From: Mycobacteriales bacterium
GTDB taxonomy: Bacteria; Actinomycetota; Actinomycetes; JAFAQI01
NCBI GenBank assembly: GCA_035550055.1
Contig: DASZRO010000108.1
Coordinates: 1-36,647 of the forward strand
Reading direction: 5' to 3'
DNA length: 36,647 nt
In this document: positions 18,163 through 26,611 of the stretch, piece after piece
Layout of the letters: the number at the start of each line of letters is the position of its first letter
How positions within the stretch are numbered: position 1 is the stretch's first letter
Program-made: the position numbers and the translations under genes
The notes under the pieces: model-generated
The model's input: only the letters and a program-made list of their open reading frames with translations
Told to the model about the DNA's origin: nothing
Database searches by the model: none

Positions 18163-18926
18163 GGTTCGTCAGGCTCACCGGCTTCCAGCTCCGCTTCGTC
18201 AACAAGACGTACTGGCGCAACCCGACCGCGGCGTTCTTCACGTTCGCGTTCCCGCTGATGCTGCTGGTGATCTTCACCGCGTTGCTGGGCAACGGCCACG
18301 TGTACCTGTTCCACGAGCAGCTGCGGCAGTCGACGTACTACGTCGCGCAGATGGCGGCGTTCGGCGTGATCTCGGCCTGCTACACCTACGTCGGGATCGC
18401 GCTCACCTTCCAGCGGGACTTCGGCGTGCTCAAACGCGCCAACGGCACTCCGATGCCGGCGCTCGCGTTCTTCGCGGCGCGCGTGCTGCACGCGATGTTC
18501 GTCGCGCTCCTGCTGGTCGTCATCACCGCCGGCTTCGGCCGGCTGGCCTACCACGCGCACGTCCCGGGTGGCGCCACGCTGCTGCGCTTCCTGGTCATGC
18601 TCGTCGTCGGTGCGATGGCGTTCTGCGCTCTGGGCTTCGCGATCACCGCGGCGATCCCGAACATGGACGCCGCCGCACCCGTGGTGCAGGCGTCCATGCT
18701 GCCGCTGCTGTTCCTGTCCGGTGTGTTCATCCCGCTCGGCGACGACGCCGCGGGCTGGGTCAAGTGGGTGAGCCGGATCTTCCCGGTACGCCACTTCGCC
18801 GACGGCATGCTCGCCGGCTTCCTCGGCACTCCGTTTCGCTGGAGTGACGTCCTGGTCGTCGCGGCGTGGGGTGTCGGCGGGATCGCGATCGCGGTCCGTT
18901 ACTTCAGCTGGGAGCCTCGTACCTGA
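18159..18926 (+). CDS. ABC-2 type exporter permease
   Basis: This 255-residue membrane protein has about six helices: AAFFTFAFPLMLLVIFTALL near residues 22-41, FGVISACYTYVGIALTFQRD, then FFAARVLHAMFVALLLVVIT, the LLFLSGVFIPLGDD loop typical of ABC-2 permeases, and a last helix near the C-terminus. The short N-terminal cytoplasmic stretch and YWRNPTAAFFTF match exporter permeases of drugs, lipids or polysaccharides. The ATG overlaps the ATPase stop (ATGA), and this gene ends the TetR-headed operon. The cargo is unknown. Confidence 0.92.
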
Positions 18927-18968
18927 TCGCGCAATGACCCGTCGGGCTGGTTTCGGCTAGTCACAAAT

Positions 18969-18982
18969 GACGGAATTCCGTC
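18969..18982. promoter_or_regulatory. Perfect 14-bp palindrome upstream of the GT39 cluster
   Basis: GACGGAATTCCGTC is a perfect palindrome without a loop, in the 119-base gap before the first GT39 gene and 64 bases before its ATG. This form suits a dimeric protein-binding site rather than a terminator. Confidence 0.5.
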
Positions 18983-19045
18983 GTACTGCGAAATGCGGCG
19001 TTTGCGCCTGGTCCCGCAGCGAGAAGTTGGCCAGACACTGACTCC

Positions 19046-20959
19046 ATGACGGTGCTCGACGTGCGGCCCGACACGACCTCGTCGTGGCGGCCACCGACCG
19101 CGCGCCGGCCGGCACCACGGGTGCTGCGAGGTCGCGACGGCGACCCGGCATGGGTGCGGCCGGGCGTCTTGTCGTTGCTTGCCGGCACTGCCGTCCTCTA
19201 CCTCTGGGGGCTCGGCTCCTCCGGGTGGGCGAACAGCTTTTACAGCGCGGCCGCGCAAGCGAGCACGCACTCGTGGAAGGCCCTTTTCTTCGGCTCGCTG
19301 GACTCGGCGAACTCGATCACCGTCGACAAGCCGCCGGCCGCGCTGTGGGTCATGGACCTCTCCGCACGGCTGTTCGGCCTGAGCAGCTGGTCGATCCTGG
19401 TGCCCGAGGCGTTGATGGGCGTCGCCACCGTCGGTCTGATCTATCTGACCGTGCGCCGGATCTTCTCCCCGGCCGCGGGTCTGCTGGCCGGTGCCGTCAT
19501 GGCGCTGACCCCGGTCACGACGTTGATGTTCCGGTTCAACAACCCGGACGCGTTGCTGGTGCTCCTCGTGGTTGCCGCGGCGTACGCCGTCACCCGTGCT
19601 GTCGAGTCAGCGGCGAGTGGCGCCTCGACGCGGTGGTTGTTGCTGGCGGGCCTGCTGGTCGGCACCGGCTTCATCACGAAGATGATGCAGGCGTTCCTCG
19701 TCGTACCGGCGTTCGGGCTCGCCTACCTGGTCGCCGCAGACACCACCCTGCGGCGGCGGATCGGGCAACTGCTCGCCGCCGGCGCCGCGATGCTGGTCGC
19801 GTCCGGCTGGTGGGTGGCGATCGTGACGTTGTGGCCGGCCGACGCCCGCCCCTATGTCGGCGGCTCGCAGGACAACAGCGTCCTGAGCCTCATCGTCGGC
19901 TACAACGGCCTGGGCCGCCTCACCGGCCACGAGGCCGGCAGCGTCGGGATCGACGGGGTCGGCAAGCCCGGTCTGCTGCGACTGTTCAGCACCCAGTTCG
20001 GCGGCCAGTGCTCGTGGCTGTTGCCTGCCGCGCTGCTGCTGCTGGTCGCGACGCTGTGGCTGTCACGGCACGCTCCGCGTACCGATCCGCGCCGGGCGCA
20101 GCTGGTGCTGTGGGGCGGCTGGCTGCTCGTGACAGGCGCGACGTTCAGCATGATGTCCGGGATCACGCATCCCTACTACACGGTCGCGCTCGCCCCGGCG
20201 ACCAGCGTGTTGGTCGGGATCGGTGCGACGTCGCTGTGGGCGCGACGCGAGGAGCGGCTCGCCCGGGTCGTGCTGGCTGGGGCGGTGGCGCTCACCGCGT
20301 GGTGGTCGGTGCAGCTGCTCGATCGCACCCCCGGCTGGCAGCTCTGGCTGCGCCTGCTCGTGCTCTTCGCCGGAGGTGCCGCAGTCGTCGGGATCGCGAC
20401 CACGCCCCTGCATCGCCGGCGTCGCGAGTCACTGATCGCGGCGGCCGCGCTCGTCGCATCGCTGGCCGGTCCCGCGGCGTACTCGGTCGTGACCGCCACG
20501 CGCCCGCACACCGGATCCCTGCCGATGGCGGGACCGGTGATCACTCCTGCCAGGACACTCGACGCCGATGCCGCAACGCATCGCAACGGTGGTCTGCTCG
20601 ACGCGCCCACGGTGCCGCACGCCCTCGCGACCGTCCTCGCCGCCGGTGCCGCCGGCTACCGCTGGGTGGCTGCAACGGTGGGTTCGGAAGACGCCGCCGG
20701 CTACCAGCTCGCCAGCCGGCGCCCGGTGATGTCGATCGGCGGCTACAACGGCACGGACCCGTCCCCGACCAGCGCGCGGTTCGAGTCGCTGGTCGCGCAG
20801 GGACAGGTTCACTACTTCATCCCGGGCGGCGCCGGCCTGTCGGGCGACGGGTCGAACACAGGCACGACGCCGGCCGCGCAGATCACCGCCTGGGTCGAGG
20901 CCAACTTCCGTCCCGCGACGGTCGACGGCACGACGCTCTACGACCTGAGCACGAACTGA
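19046..20959 (+). CDS. GT39-type membrane glycosyltransferase, YkcB-like (first copy)
   Basis: This 637-residue polytopic protein of the ArnT/PMT superfamily transfers sugar from a polyprenyl-phosphate carrier outside the membrane. The first loop has GSLDSANSITVDKPP (D94) and WSILVPEALMG (E121), at the acidic positions used by this superfamily. Later come FRFNNPDALL, GTGFITKMMQAFLVVPAFGL and MMSGITHPYYTVALAPA. The C-terminal extracytoplasmic part contains YRWVAATVGSEDAAGYQLAS, GYNGTDPSPTSARFESLV and YFIPGG. It is about 37 kDa of membrane domain plus a soluble tail. The next gene is a GT2-GtrA protein that likely makes the lipid-linked donor. A larger paralogue follows at 22273. Confidence 0.9.
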   Translation: MTVLDVRPDTTSSWRPPTARRPAPRVLRGRDGDPAWVRPGVLSLLAGTAVLYLWGLGSSGWANSFYSAAAQASTHSWKALFFGSLDSANSITVDKPPAALWVMDLSARLFGLSSWSILVPEALMGVATVGLIYLTVRRIFSPAAGLLAGAVMALTPVTTLMFRFNNPDALLVLLVVAAAYAVTRAVESAASGASTRWLLLAGLLVGTGFITKMMQAFLVVPAFGLAYLVAADTTLRRRIGQLLAAGAAMLVASGWWVAIVTLWPADARPYVGGSQDNSVLSLIVGYNGLGRLTGHEAGSVGIDGVGKPGLLRLFSTQFGGQCSWLLPAALLLLVATLWLSRHAPRTDPRRAQLVLWGGWLLVTGATFSMMSGITHPYYTVALAPATSVLVGIGATSLWARREERLARVVLAGAVALTAWWSVQLLDRTPGWQLWLRLLVLFAGGAAVVGIATTPLHRRRRESLIAAAALVASLAGPAAYSVVTATRPHTGSLPMAGPVITPARTLDADAATHRNGGLLDAPTVPHALATVLAAGAAGYRWVAATVGSEDAAGYQLASRRPVMSIGGYNGTDPSPTSARFESLVAQGQVHYFIPGGAGLSGDGSNTGTTPAAQITAWVEANFRPATVDGTTLYDLSTN

Positions 20960-20987
20960 GTCCGGACTCACAGGGAACTCGCAGGAC
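20957..20987. promoter_or_regulatory. Palindrome plus 11-bp direct repeats before the GT2-GtrA gene
   Basis: TGAGTCCGGACTCA (20957-20970) is a perfect palindrome that begins with the stop codon of the preceding gene. Overlapping it are two 11-base direct repeats, ACTCACAGGGA (20966-20976) and ACTCGCAGGAC (20977-20987), matching at 8 of 11 positions. Tandem half-sites one helical turn apart are typical of OmpR/PhoB-family response regulators. They suggest a separate promoter for the next two genes. Confidence 0.5.
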
Positions 20988-21028
20988 GGCCTCACGTTGT
21001 GTTGATCTCCGACGGCGACCCTCGAGCC

Positions 21029-22276
21029 ATGACCATCACGGACAGTGAACAGCTCTACGACGCACTGCGACTGCCGCGGCCGGCCGACCGGCGCAGCTCG
21101 CCGCACTCCGCGACCGCGCCCGCCGTCGACATCGCGATCCCGGTGTTCAACGAGGAAGCGACCCTCGATGCGTCGGTACGCCGGCTGCGGGCGTATCTCG
21201 ACAGCTCGTTCCCACTGTCGGCGCGCATCACCGTCGTCGACAACGCGAGCACCGACGCGACCTACCGGATCGGGCAGCAGCTCACCCGTGAGCTGCCCGG
21301 CGTCCGGCTGATCCGGCTGCCGGACAAGGGCCGCGGTCGCGGGCTGCGGCGCGCATGGTCGATCAGCGACGCGGACGTCGTCGCCTACATGGACGTCGAC
21401 CTCTCGACCGACCTCAAGGGACTGCTGCCGCTCGTGGCGCCGTTGCTGTCCGGTCACTCCGACATCGCCATCGGCACCCGGCTCGCGGAGGGCTCACGCG
21501 TGGTTCGCGGGCCGAAGCGCGAGCTGATCTCACGCAGCTACAACGCCATCCTTCGCACCGTCCTTGCGGCGCGGTTCAGCGACGCGCAGTGCGGCTTCAA
21601 GGCGATCCGCGCCGACGTCGCGCGCCGGCTGCTGCCGCAGGTCCGGGACGAGGCGTGGTTCTTCGACACCGAGCTGCTCGTCCTGGCCGAACGCGAGGGT
21701 CTGCGCATCCACGAGGTCCCGGTCGACTGGACCGACGACCCGGACAGCCGCGTCGACATCGTGCCGACTGCGCTGGCCGATCTCAGAGGTGTGGCCCGGA
21801 TGGCGCTGCGCGGGCGGGCCGTCACCGAAGTCGTCCGGTTCGCCGGGATCGGCACCGCGAGCACCCTCGCCTACGTGGCGCTCTACGCGGCACTTCGTAC
21901 GACGATGTCGGCCCTGCTCGCCAACGCGCTGGCGCTGCTGGTCACCGGCGTCGCCAACACGGCCGCGAACCGGCGGTTGACCTTCGACATACGCGGCAGG
22001 ACGGGCGCGATGCGCCACCAGCTGCAAGGCCTCGCCATCTTCGCCGTCGCGTTGGGACTGACATCCGGGTCGCTCGCGGCACTGCATGCGCTTGCCGGGC
22101 GGCCGGCCCGCGCGGTGGAGATCGCCGTACTGGTGCTGGCTAACCTCGTCGCCACCGTCGTACGGTTCGTGCTGTTACGGCGGGTGTTCAGAGCCGGGAC
22201 GCGAAGTCGACGCGCGTCGCGGCACGGCTCGCCGACGACCCGCGAGCTGCTGCGCGGAATGCGGAGCATGCCGTGA
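21029..22276 (+). CDS. GT2 polyprenyl-phosphate glycosyltransferase fused to a GtrA domain (YkcC-like)
   Basis: This 415-residue protein starts with a DPM1-like GT-A domain: IAIPVFNEEATLDASVRRL, VDNASTDATYRI, MDVDLSTDLKGL (DxD) and QCGFKAIRADVARRLLP. About 130 C-terminal residues with roughly four membrane helices (VVRFAGIGTASTLAYVALY, NRRLTF, then two more) form a GtrA/GtcA-type flippase-like domain. It probably makes a polyprenyl-phosphate sugar in the cytoplasm and helps move it across the membrane for the two flanking GT39 enzymes. I chose ATG 21029; an in-frame GTG at 20999 would add 10 residues. The C-terminus is Arg-rich. Confidence 0.9.
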   Translation: MTITDSEQLYDALRLPRPADRRSSPHSATAPAVDIAIPVFNEEATLDASVRRLRAYLDSSFPLSARITVVDNASTDATYRIGQQLTRELPGVRLIRLPDKGRGRGLRRAWSISDADVVAYMDVDLSTDLKGLLPLVAPLLSGHSDIAIGTRLAEGSRVVRGPKRELISRSYNAILRTVLAARFSDAQCGFKAIRADVARRLLPQVRDEAWFFDTELLVLAEREGLRIHEVPVDWTDDPDSRVDIVPTALADLRGVARMALRGRAVTEVVRFAGIGTASTLAYVALYAALRTTMSALLANALALLVTGVANTAANRRLTFDIRGRTGAMRHQLQGLAIFAVALGLTSGSLAALHALAGRPARAVEIAVLVLANLVATVVRFVLLRRVFRAGTRSRRASRHGSPTTRELLRGMRSMP

Positions 22277-24522
22277 TCACGCTCCTCGACCCGATGCCCG
22301 ACGCACCTTCTAGCGTTGCGCCCGCACCAGACGGCGAAGGCGCCCCAGACCCGGTCGCGTCCGTGCCGGCCCGCGGCGGCCGGCTGCGCCGGCTCGTTCG
22401 CGGTCGCCCGCAAGATCCGTCCTGGGTGCGGCCGAGCCTGCTCGCCCTGCTGAGCGGCACCGCGCTGCTCTACCTGTGGGGGCTCGGCGCCTCGGGCTGG
22501 GCGAACAGCTTCTACAGCGCGGCGGTGCAAGCGGGCACGCACTCGTGGAAGGCGTTCTTCTTCGGCTCGCTCGACTCCGGCAACTCGATCACGGTCGACA
22601 AACCGCCGGCGTTCCTGTGGGTGATGGACGTCTCGGCGAAGGTCTTCGGCCTGAACAGCTGGTCGATCCTGGTCCCCGAGGCGCTCATGGGTGTGGCGGC
22701 CGTCGGCTTGCTCTACCTGACGGTTCGTCGGCACTTCAGCGCCGGCGCCGGGCTCATCGCCGGAGCCTCGCTCGCCCTGACGCCGGTCGCCACGCTGATG
22801 TTCCGGTTCAACAACCCGGACGCGATGCTCGTCCTGCTGCTGGTGGCGGCCAGCTACGCGCTCACCCGCGCCGTCGAAGCTGCGCCGACCCGCGCCTCCA
22901 CGAGGTGGCTGATGCTCGCGGCGCTGCTCGTCGGCACCGGCTTCATCACGAAGATGATGCAGGCGTTCCTCGTCGTACCGGCGTTCGCCCTGGCGTACCT
23001 GGTCGCCGCGGACACCCGGCTGCGGCGCCGCGTGGTGCAGCTCCTCGCGGCCGGCGCAGCCATGGTCGTCGCCTCCGGCTGGTGGGTGGCGATCGTCGAG
23101 CTCTGGCCGGCGTCCTCGCGGCCCTACATCGGCGGGTCGCAGGACAACAGCTTGCTCAACCTGATCTTCGGCTACAACGGCCTGGGCCGGATCACCGGCA
23201 GCGAGACCGGCAGCGTCGGCGGCGGTGGTGGCGGCGGCGCCGGCGGCCCGGGGGGCAACGGCACGAGCATGTGGGGCAGGACCGGTTTGCTGCGGATGTT
23301 CAGCAGCGAGTTCGGCGGCCAGGCGTCCTGGCTGATCCCGACGGCGCTGCTGCTGCTCGTCTCGACGTGGTGGCTGTTGCGGCGTACACCACGGACCGAC
23401 GGCAGGCGGGCGCAACTGATCCTGTGGGGCGGCTCTCTGCTGGCGACCGGGCTGACCTTCAGCTACATGTCCGGGATCATCCACCCCTATTACACGGTGG
23501 CAATCGCGCCGGCGACCGGTGCGCTGGTCGGCATCGGTGCGGCGGCGATGTGGCAGCACCGCTTCGCGTGGTGGGCCCGGCTCGCCCTCGCCGCCGCGGT
23601 CGCGCTGAGCAGCTGGTGGGCCTGGGCGCTGCTCGATCGCACGCCCGGCTGGCACCCGTGGCTGCGGGTGGCGATCGCACTGATCGGTACGACGGCAGCG
23701 GCCGCGATCCTCGTCGTACCCATGCTGGGCGGCCGGCTCGGCCGCCGGATCGCGGCGGCGGTCGGCGCGGTGGCGCTGGTGGTCTCGCTGGCGGGCCCGG
23801 GGGCGTACTCGATCGCGACCGCGGCGACCCCGCACACGGGCTCCCTGCCCTCCGCCGGCCCGGCCGCAGTCGGCTTCGGCCCCGGCGGCGGGCCGGCGGC
23901 ACGCGGCGGGCCGGGCCGCATCGGTGGCGGAACCGGCGGGTTTCCCGGTTTTGGCGGGCTGCCGGGCGGGCAGACCGCAGGAGGTTTCCCGAGCTTTGGC
24001 GGCTTTCCCGGTGGTTTCGGGCCGGGCGGTCAGTCGGCGACGGGCGGGCTTCCCGGAATCGGTGGTCAGCTCGGAGGCGGCGGATCGCTCGGCCGGGGCC
24101 CGGGGTCGGTGACCGGCGCGCCCGGTCAGGGAGGCGGCGGGTTGCTGAGCGCCCCGACGCCGTCCGCCGATCTCGTCGCCGCGCTGACGTCAGACGCGGC
24201 CGCCTACCGCTGGGTGGCGGCGACCGTCGGATCGCAGAACGCCGCCGGCTATCAGCTCGGCGCCGATGAGCCGGTGATGGCGATCGGCGGTTTCAACGGG
24301 ACGGATCCGTCACCGACGCTGGCACAGTTCAAGGCCTGGGTCGCCGAGGGCGACATCCACTACTTCATCCCGGGTGGCACCGGCGTCGGGCCGGGCGCCG
24401 GAGCCGGCGGAAGTCAGGCCTCGGACGTCGCGGCGCAGATCACCTCGTGGGTGGAGTCGACGTACTCCGCAACCACGATCGGCACCACCACGGTCTACGA
24501 CCTGACCTCGCCGGCCACCTGA
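22273..24522 (+). CDS. GT39-type membrane glycosyltransferase with Gly-rich insertions (YkcB-like, second copy)
   Basis: This 749-residue paralogue of the 19046 gene shares the same motifs: GSLDSGNSITVDKPP, WSILVPEALMG, FRFNNPDAML, SGIIHPYYTVAIAPAT, FNGTDPSP and YFIPGG. The GTG overlaps the preceding stop (GTGA). It differs by two Gly-rich insertions. One is a poly-Gly run in the loop after TGSETGSVG, where the first copy has VGIDGVGKPG. The other is about 90 residues rich in Gly, Phe and Pro (GGFPGFGGLPGG-like) in the extracytoplasmic C-terminal part, encoded at about 23880-24150. The core has the same codon usage as its paralogue, so this looks like local duplication followed by repeat expansion in an exposed segment. 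Confidence 0.9.
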   Translation: MITLLDPMPDAPSSVAPAPDGEGAPDPVASVPARGGRLRRLVRGRPQDPSWVRPSLLALLSGTALLYLWGLGASGWANSFYSAAVQAGTHSWKAFFFGSLDSGNSITVDKPPAFLWVMDVSAKVFGLNSWSILVPEALMGVAAVGLLYLTVRRHFSAGAGLIAGASLALTPVATLMFRFNNPDAMLVLLLVAASYALTRAVEAAPTRASTRWLMLAALLVGTGFITKMMQAFLVVPAFALAYLVAADTRLRRRVVQLLAAGAAMVVASGWWVAIVELWPASSRPYIGGSQDNSLLNLIFGYNGLGRITGSETGSVGGGGGGGAGGPGGNGTSMWGRTGLLRMFSSEFGGQASWLIPTALLLLVSTWWLLRRTPRTDGRRAQLILWGGSLLATGLTFSYMSGIIHPYYTVAIAPATGALVGIGAAAMWQHRFAWWARLALAAAVALSSWWAWALLDRTPGWHPWLRVAIALIGTTAAAAILVVPMLGGRLGRRIAAAVGAVALVVSLAGPGAYSIATAATPHTGSLPSAGPAAVGFGPGGGPAARGGPGRIGGGTGGFPGFGGLPGGQTAGGFPSFGGFPGGFGPGGQSATGGLPGIGGQLGGGGSLGRGPGSVTGAPGQGGGGLLSAPTPSADLVAALTSDAAAYRWVAATVGSQNAAGYQLGADEPVMAIGGFNGTDPSPTLAQFKAWVAEGDIHYFIPGGTGVGPGAGAGGSQASDVAAQITSWVESTYSATTIGTTTVYDLTSPAT

Positions 24523-24533
24523 CGCCCCGAAGG

Positions 24534-24610
24534 AAACACAAACGTGACGCGATTCCGGTTTTCGGGGCTCTCGAGGCACCGAAACCGGGGCCCGCGTCAC
24601 GTTTGTGTTT
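24534..24610. terminator. Long bidirectional terminator hairpin between convergent genes
   Basis: An 18-base perfect outer stem pairs 24534-24551 with 24593-24610. An inner stem pairs 24555-24565 with 24579-24588, with one bulged T. On the plus strand the right arm is T-rich and runs into TTTTCTT; on the minus strand the other arm gives TTTGTGTTTCC. It ends both the GT39 and the convergent channel gene. Confidence 0.9.
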
Positions 24611-24637
24611 TCTTACGTACGCCGCGTCGGCCTGGGC

Positions 24638-26575
24638 TCAGCCGAGCGAGCGTCGGGTGAGGACGACGACCTGGTCGTCCTCACCCAAGGTCACCGGTTC
24701 GCCGGCCGCCGGGTTCACCACCACCGCGTCGGCCGCGTTGCGGTAGCCGATCGCGAGGTCACCGGCGGCAGCGACCGCGAGTACGACGCCGCCCCACGGG
24801 TGCTCATCGCTGCTCACGTACCGCCCGGCCGGCCGCATGGCGATCGTCGGACCGGTGGCACCGAACAGCTCGCCGAAGACGGCCGCCAGCTGCGGGTTCT
24901 CCGACAGCTGCGCCATGAGGAGACTCGCGAGGTCGTCGCTGACGACGAAGTCGTCGAGGCCCGCCGTCGCCGCAAGCGGCACGGTACGCGACTCCAGGAC
25001 CTCGGCGACCACCCGCGGCCGATGCGCGGCAGCGGCGAGCTCCCGGTTCAGCGTGATGATGGTGAGCAGGGTGCGAGCGTCCGCTTCGGCGGGCGTGAGG
25101 TGGCCGCGATAACCGAGCACGAAGATCTGGTCGAAGTCCGCCACGCTGAGGTTGCCGACTCCCGGATCGGCGATCGCATGCAGGCGATGCTTCATGCCCG
25201 CCACCACGACCTCACTCGGGTCGACCACCGCTGGGTCGACGACGACGTCGAGGCGAGCACCACGAGGCAGCATCTCGTCGATCCCCGACACGATCCGGCC
25301 ACCGAGGTCCGACCAGCCGATGACGAGGAGGCGTTGGGCACCGGACTCGCGGACGGCACGTCCCCGCCGGGCGGGTGCCGGTGTCACTTCGGGAACACCG
25401 GTGAAGCTGATCGCGCTGTCGTCCTCAGCGATCAGCAGAAGGCTGTCGTCGGCTGCCAGCTCGAGCGTCAGGTCAGGGCACAGACTCAACCTGCCGTCGC
25501 CGTGCTGGACGCCGATCACGGTGCACCCGGCGTAGGCCAGAAGCACCTCACCGAAGCGCCTGCTAACGACGTCGGTTGCGGGGTAGGTGTACATCTCGTC
25601 GCCGTCGAAGTCGAGCAGTTCGCGATACACCGCACCGAGCCCCGCCTGCCGGCAGGCCTGCGCCACGACCTTCGCGATGATGTCGGTGGCATGCACCGGG
25701 CGGACCCGTTCGCCGCAGGCGGCGACCAGCGCCGCCGCGGTGCTCTCCGACTCCAGTTCGACGACGATCGGTACGTCGTCATCGCCGCGTAGCGCGTGCG
25801 CGGCGAGTGCCGCCTTCACCGCGCTCGCGTCTCCGTCGGTGTCAGCGTCGGCCAGGACGATGACGGACCGCGCTGAAGTGATCGCGATCCGCTCCAGGTT
25901 GGCCGGATTGGCTGGGTCGCCGGTCCGGACGATCAAGCGGGTGTTGCGCAGGTCGCCCACGCGCGCGGCGATCTCGTCCTCGAGTTCGGCCTTCTCGCTC
26001 ACCGACAGCACGACCACTGCCGGTCGCCGGCGGCTCTCGTTGGCGATGGCGAGCTCGGACAGGATCGTGAACAGCAGCGGTGACCGACCGAGGACGACCG
26101 TGTGTCCGCTCTCGATGACGGCGCCGCGTCCCCGCCGTAGCGCCTCGATGCGCTGCTCGAACCCGGTCGCGATGATGCCGATCAGCGCACTGGCGATGAA
26201 GATGCCCGACAGCGTGACGATCAGCGCGATGACGCGGACGGCCCAGTCGGTGTCGGAGGCGAACGTTCCGGAGTCGAGGACGCGCAGCAGGCTCTGCCAG
26301 AAGTCCTCGCCGAATCCGCGATGGGTGCCGCCGTACTCGAGATGAGCCAGCGAGATGATCGCCGCCGATACGACGACGAAGGCCATCGTCACTGCGAGCA
26401 GCAGCAGGATGACGCCCATCGGGCCGCGCGACAGCAACGCGTCGAACCGGTAACGCGCGACCTCTCGCGTGCTCGGTTCGGCCTTGCGGACGATCAGCGC
26501 ACCATCTGCCGAGCGCGCGCCGGCCGGCTGCGCCGCGCTCGGTCGGCGACGTCGCCTCGTCGTCTCCCCCACCAT
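24638..26575 (-). CDS. CASTOR/POLLUX-type ion channel with tandem RCK (TrkA-N-like) domains
   Basis: This 645-residue protein has a basic cytoplasmic N-terminus, a first helix MGVILLLLAVTMAFVVVSAA (about 52-75), and a pore-region stretch FWQSLLRVLDSGTFASDTDW (about 90-110). A second helix, ALIVTLSGIFIASALIGIIA, leads into a long cytoplasmic region. ALRRGRGAVIESGHTVVLGRS and LAIANESRRRPAVVVLS closely recall plant CASTOR and POLLUX, where an RCK nucleotide-binding fold gates a cation channel. A second RCK-like unit begins near QRLLVIGWSDLGGRIV. Two-helix topology fits a tetrameric channel. Ion selectivity is not readable, because a TVGYG-type filter is absent, as in the plant family. Confidence 0.88.
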   Translation of the reverse strand: MVGETTRRRRRPSAAQPAGARSADGALIVRKAEPSTREVARYRFDALLSRGPMGVILLLLAVTMAFVVVSAAIISLAHLEYGGTHRGFGEDFWQSLLRVLDSGTFASDTDWAVRVIALIVTLSGIFIASALIGIIATGFEQRIEALRRGRGAVIESGHTVVLGRSPLLFTILSELAIANESRRRPAVVVLSVSEKAELEDEIAARVGDLRNTRLIVRTGDPANPANLERIAITSARSVIVLADADTDGDASAVKAALAAHALRGDDDVPIVVELESESTAAALVAACGERVRPVHATDIIAKVVAQACRQAGLGAVYRELLDFDGDEMYTYPATDVVSRRFGEVLLAYAGCTVIGVQHGDGRLSLCPDLTLELAADDSLLLIAEDDSAISFTGVPEVTPAPARRGRAVRESGAQRLLVIGWSDLGGRIVSGIDEMLPRGARLDVVVDPAVVDPSEVVVAGMKHRLHAIADPGVGNLSVADFDQIFVLGYRGHLTPAEADARTLLTIITLNRELAAAAHRPRVVAEVLESRTVPLAATAGLDDFVVSDDLASLLMAQLSENPQLAAVFGELFGATGPTIAMRPAGRYVSSDEHPWGGVVLAVAAAGDLAIGYRNAADAVVVNPAAGEPVTLGEDDQVVVLTRRSLG

Positions 26576-26611
26576 GGAGCGGGACCCTACCGTCGGTCGT
26601 ACGCTGCCGCC

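Noticed and set aside
21883-23835. Long minus-strand open frame of 650 codons opposite the GT39 genes
   Set aside because: Low-complexity Arg/Gly/Gln translation, antisense to a well-supported membrane enzyme.
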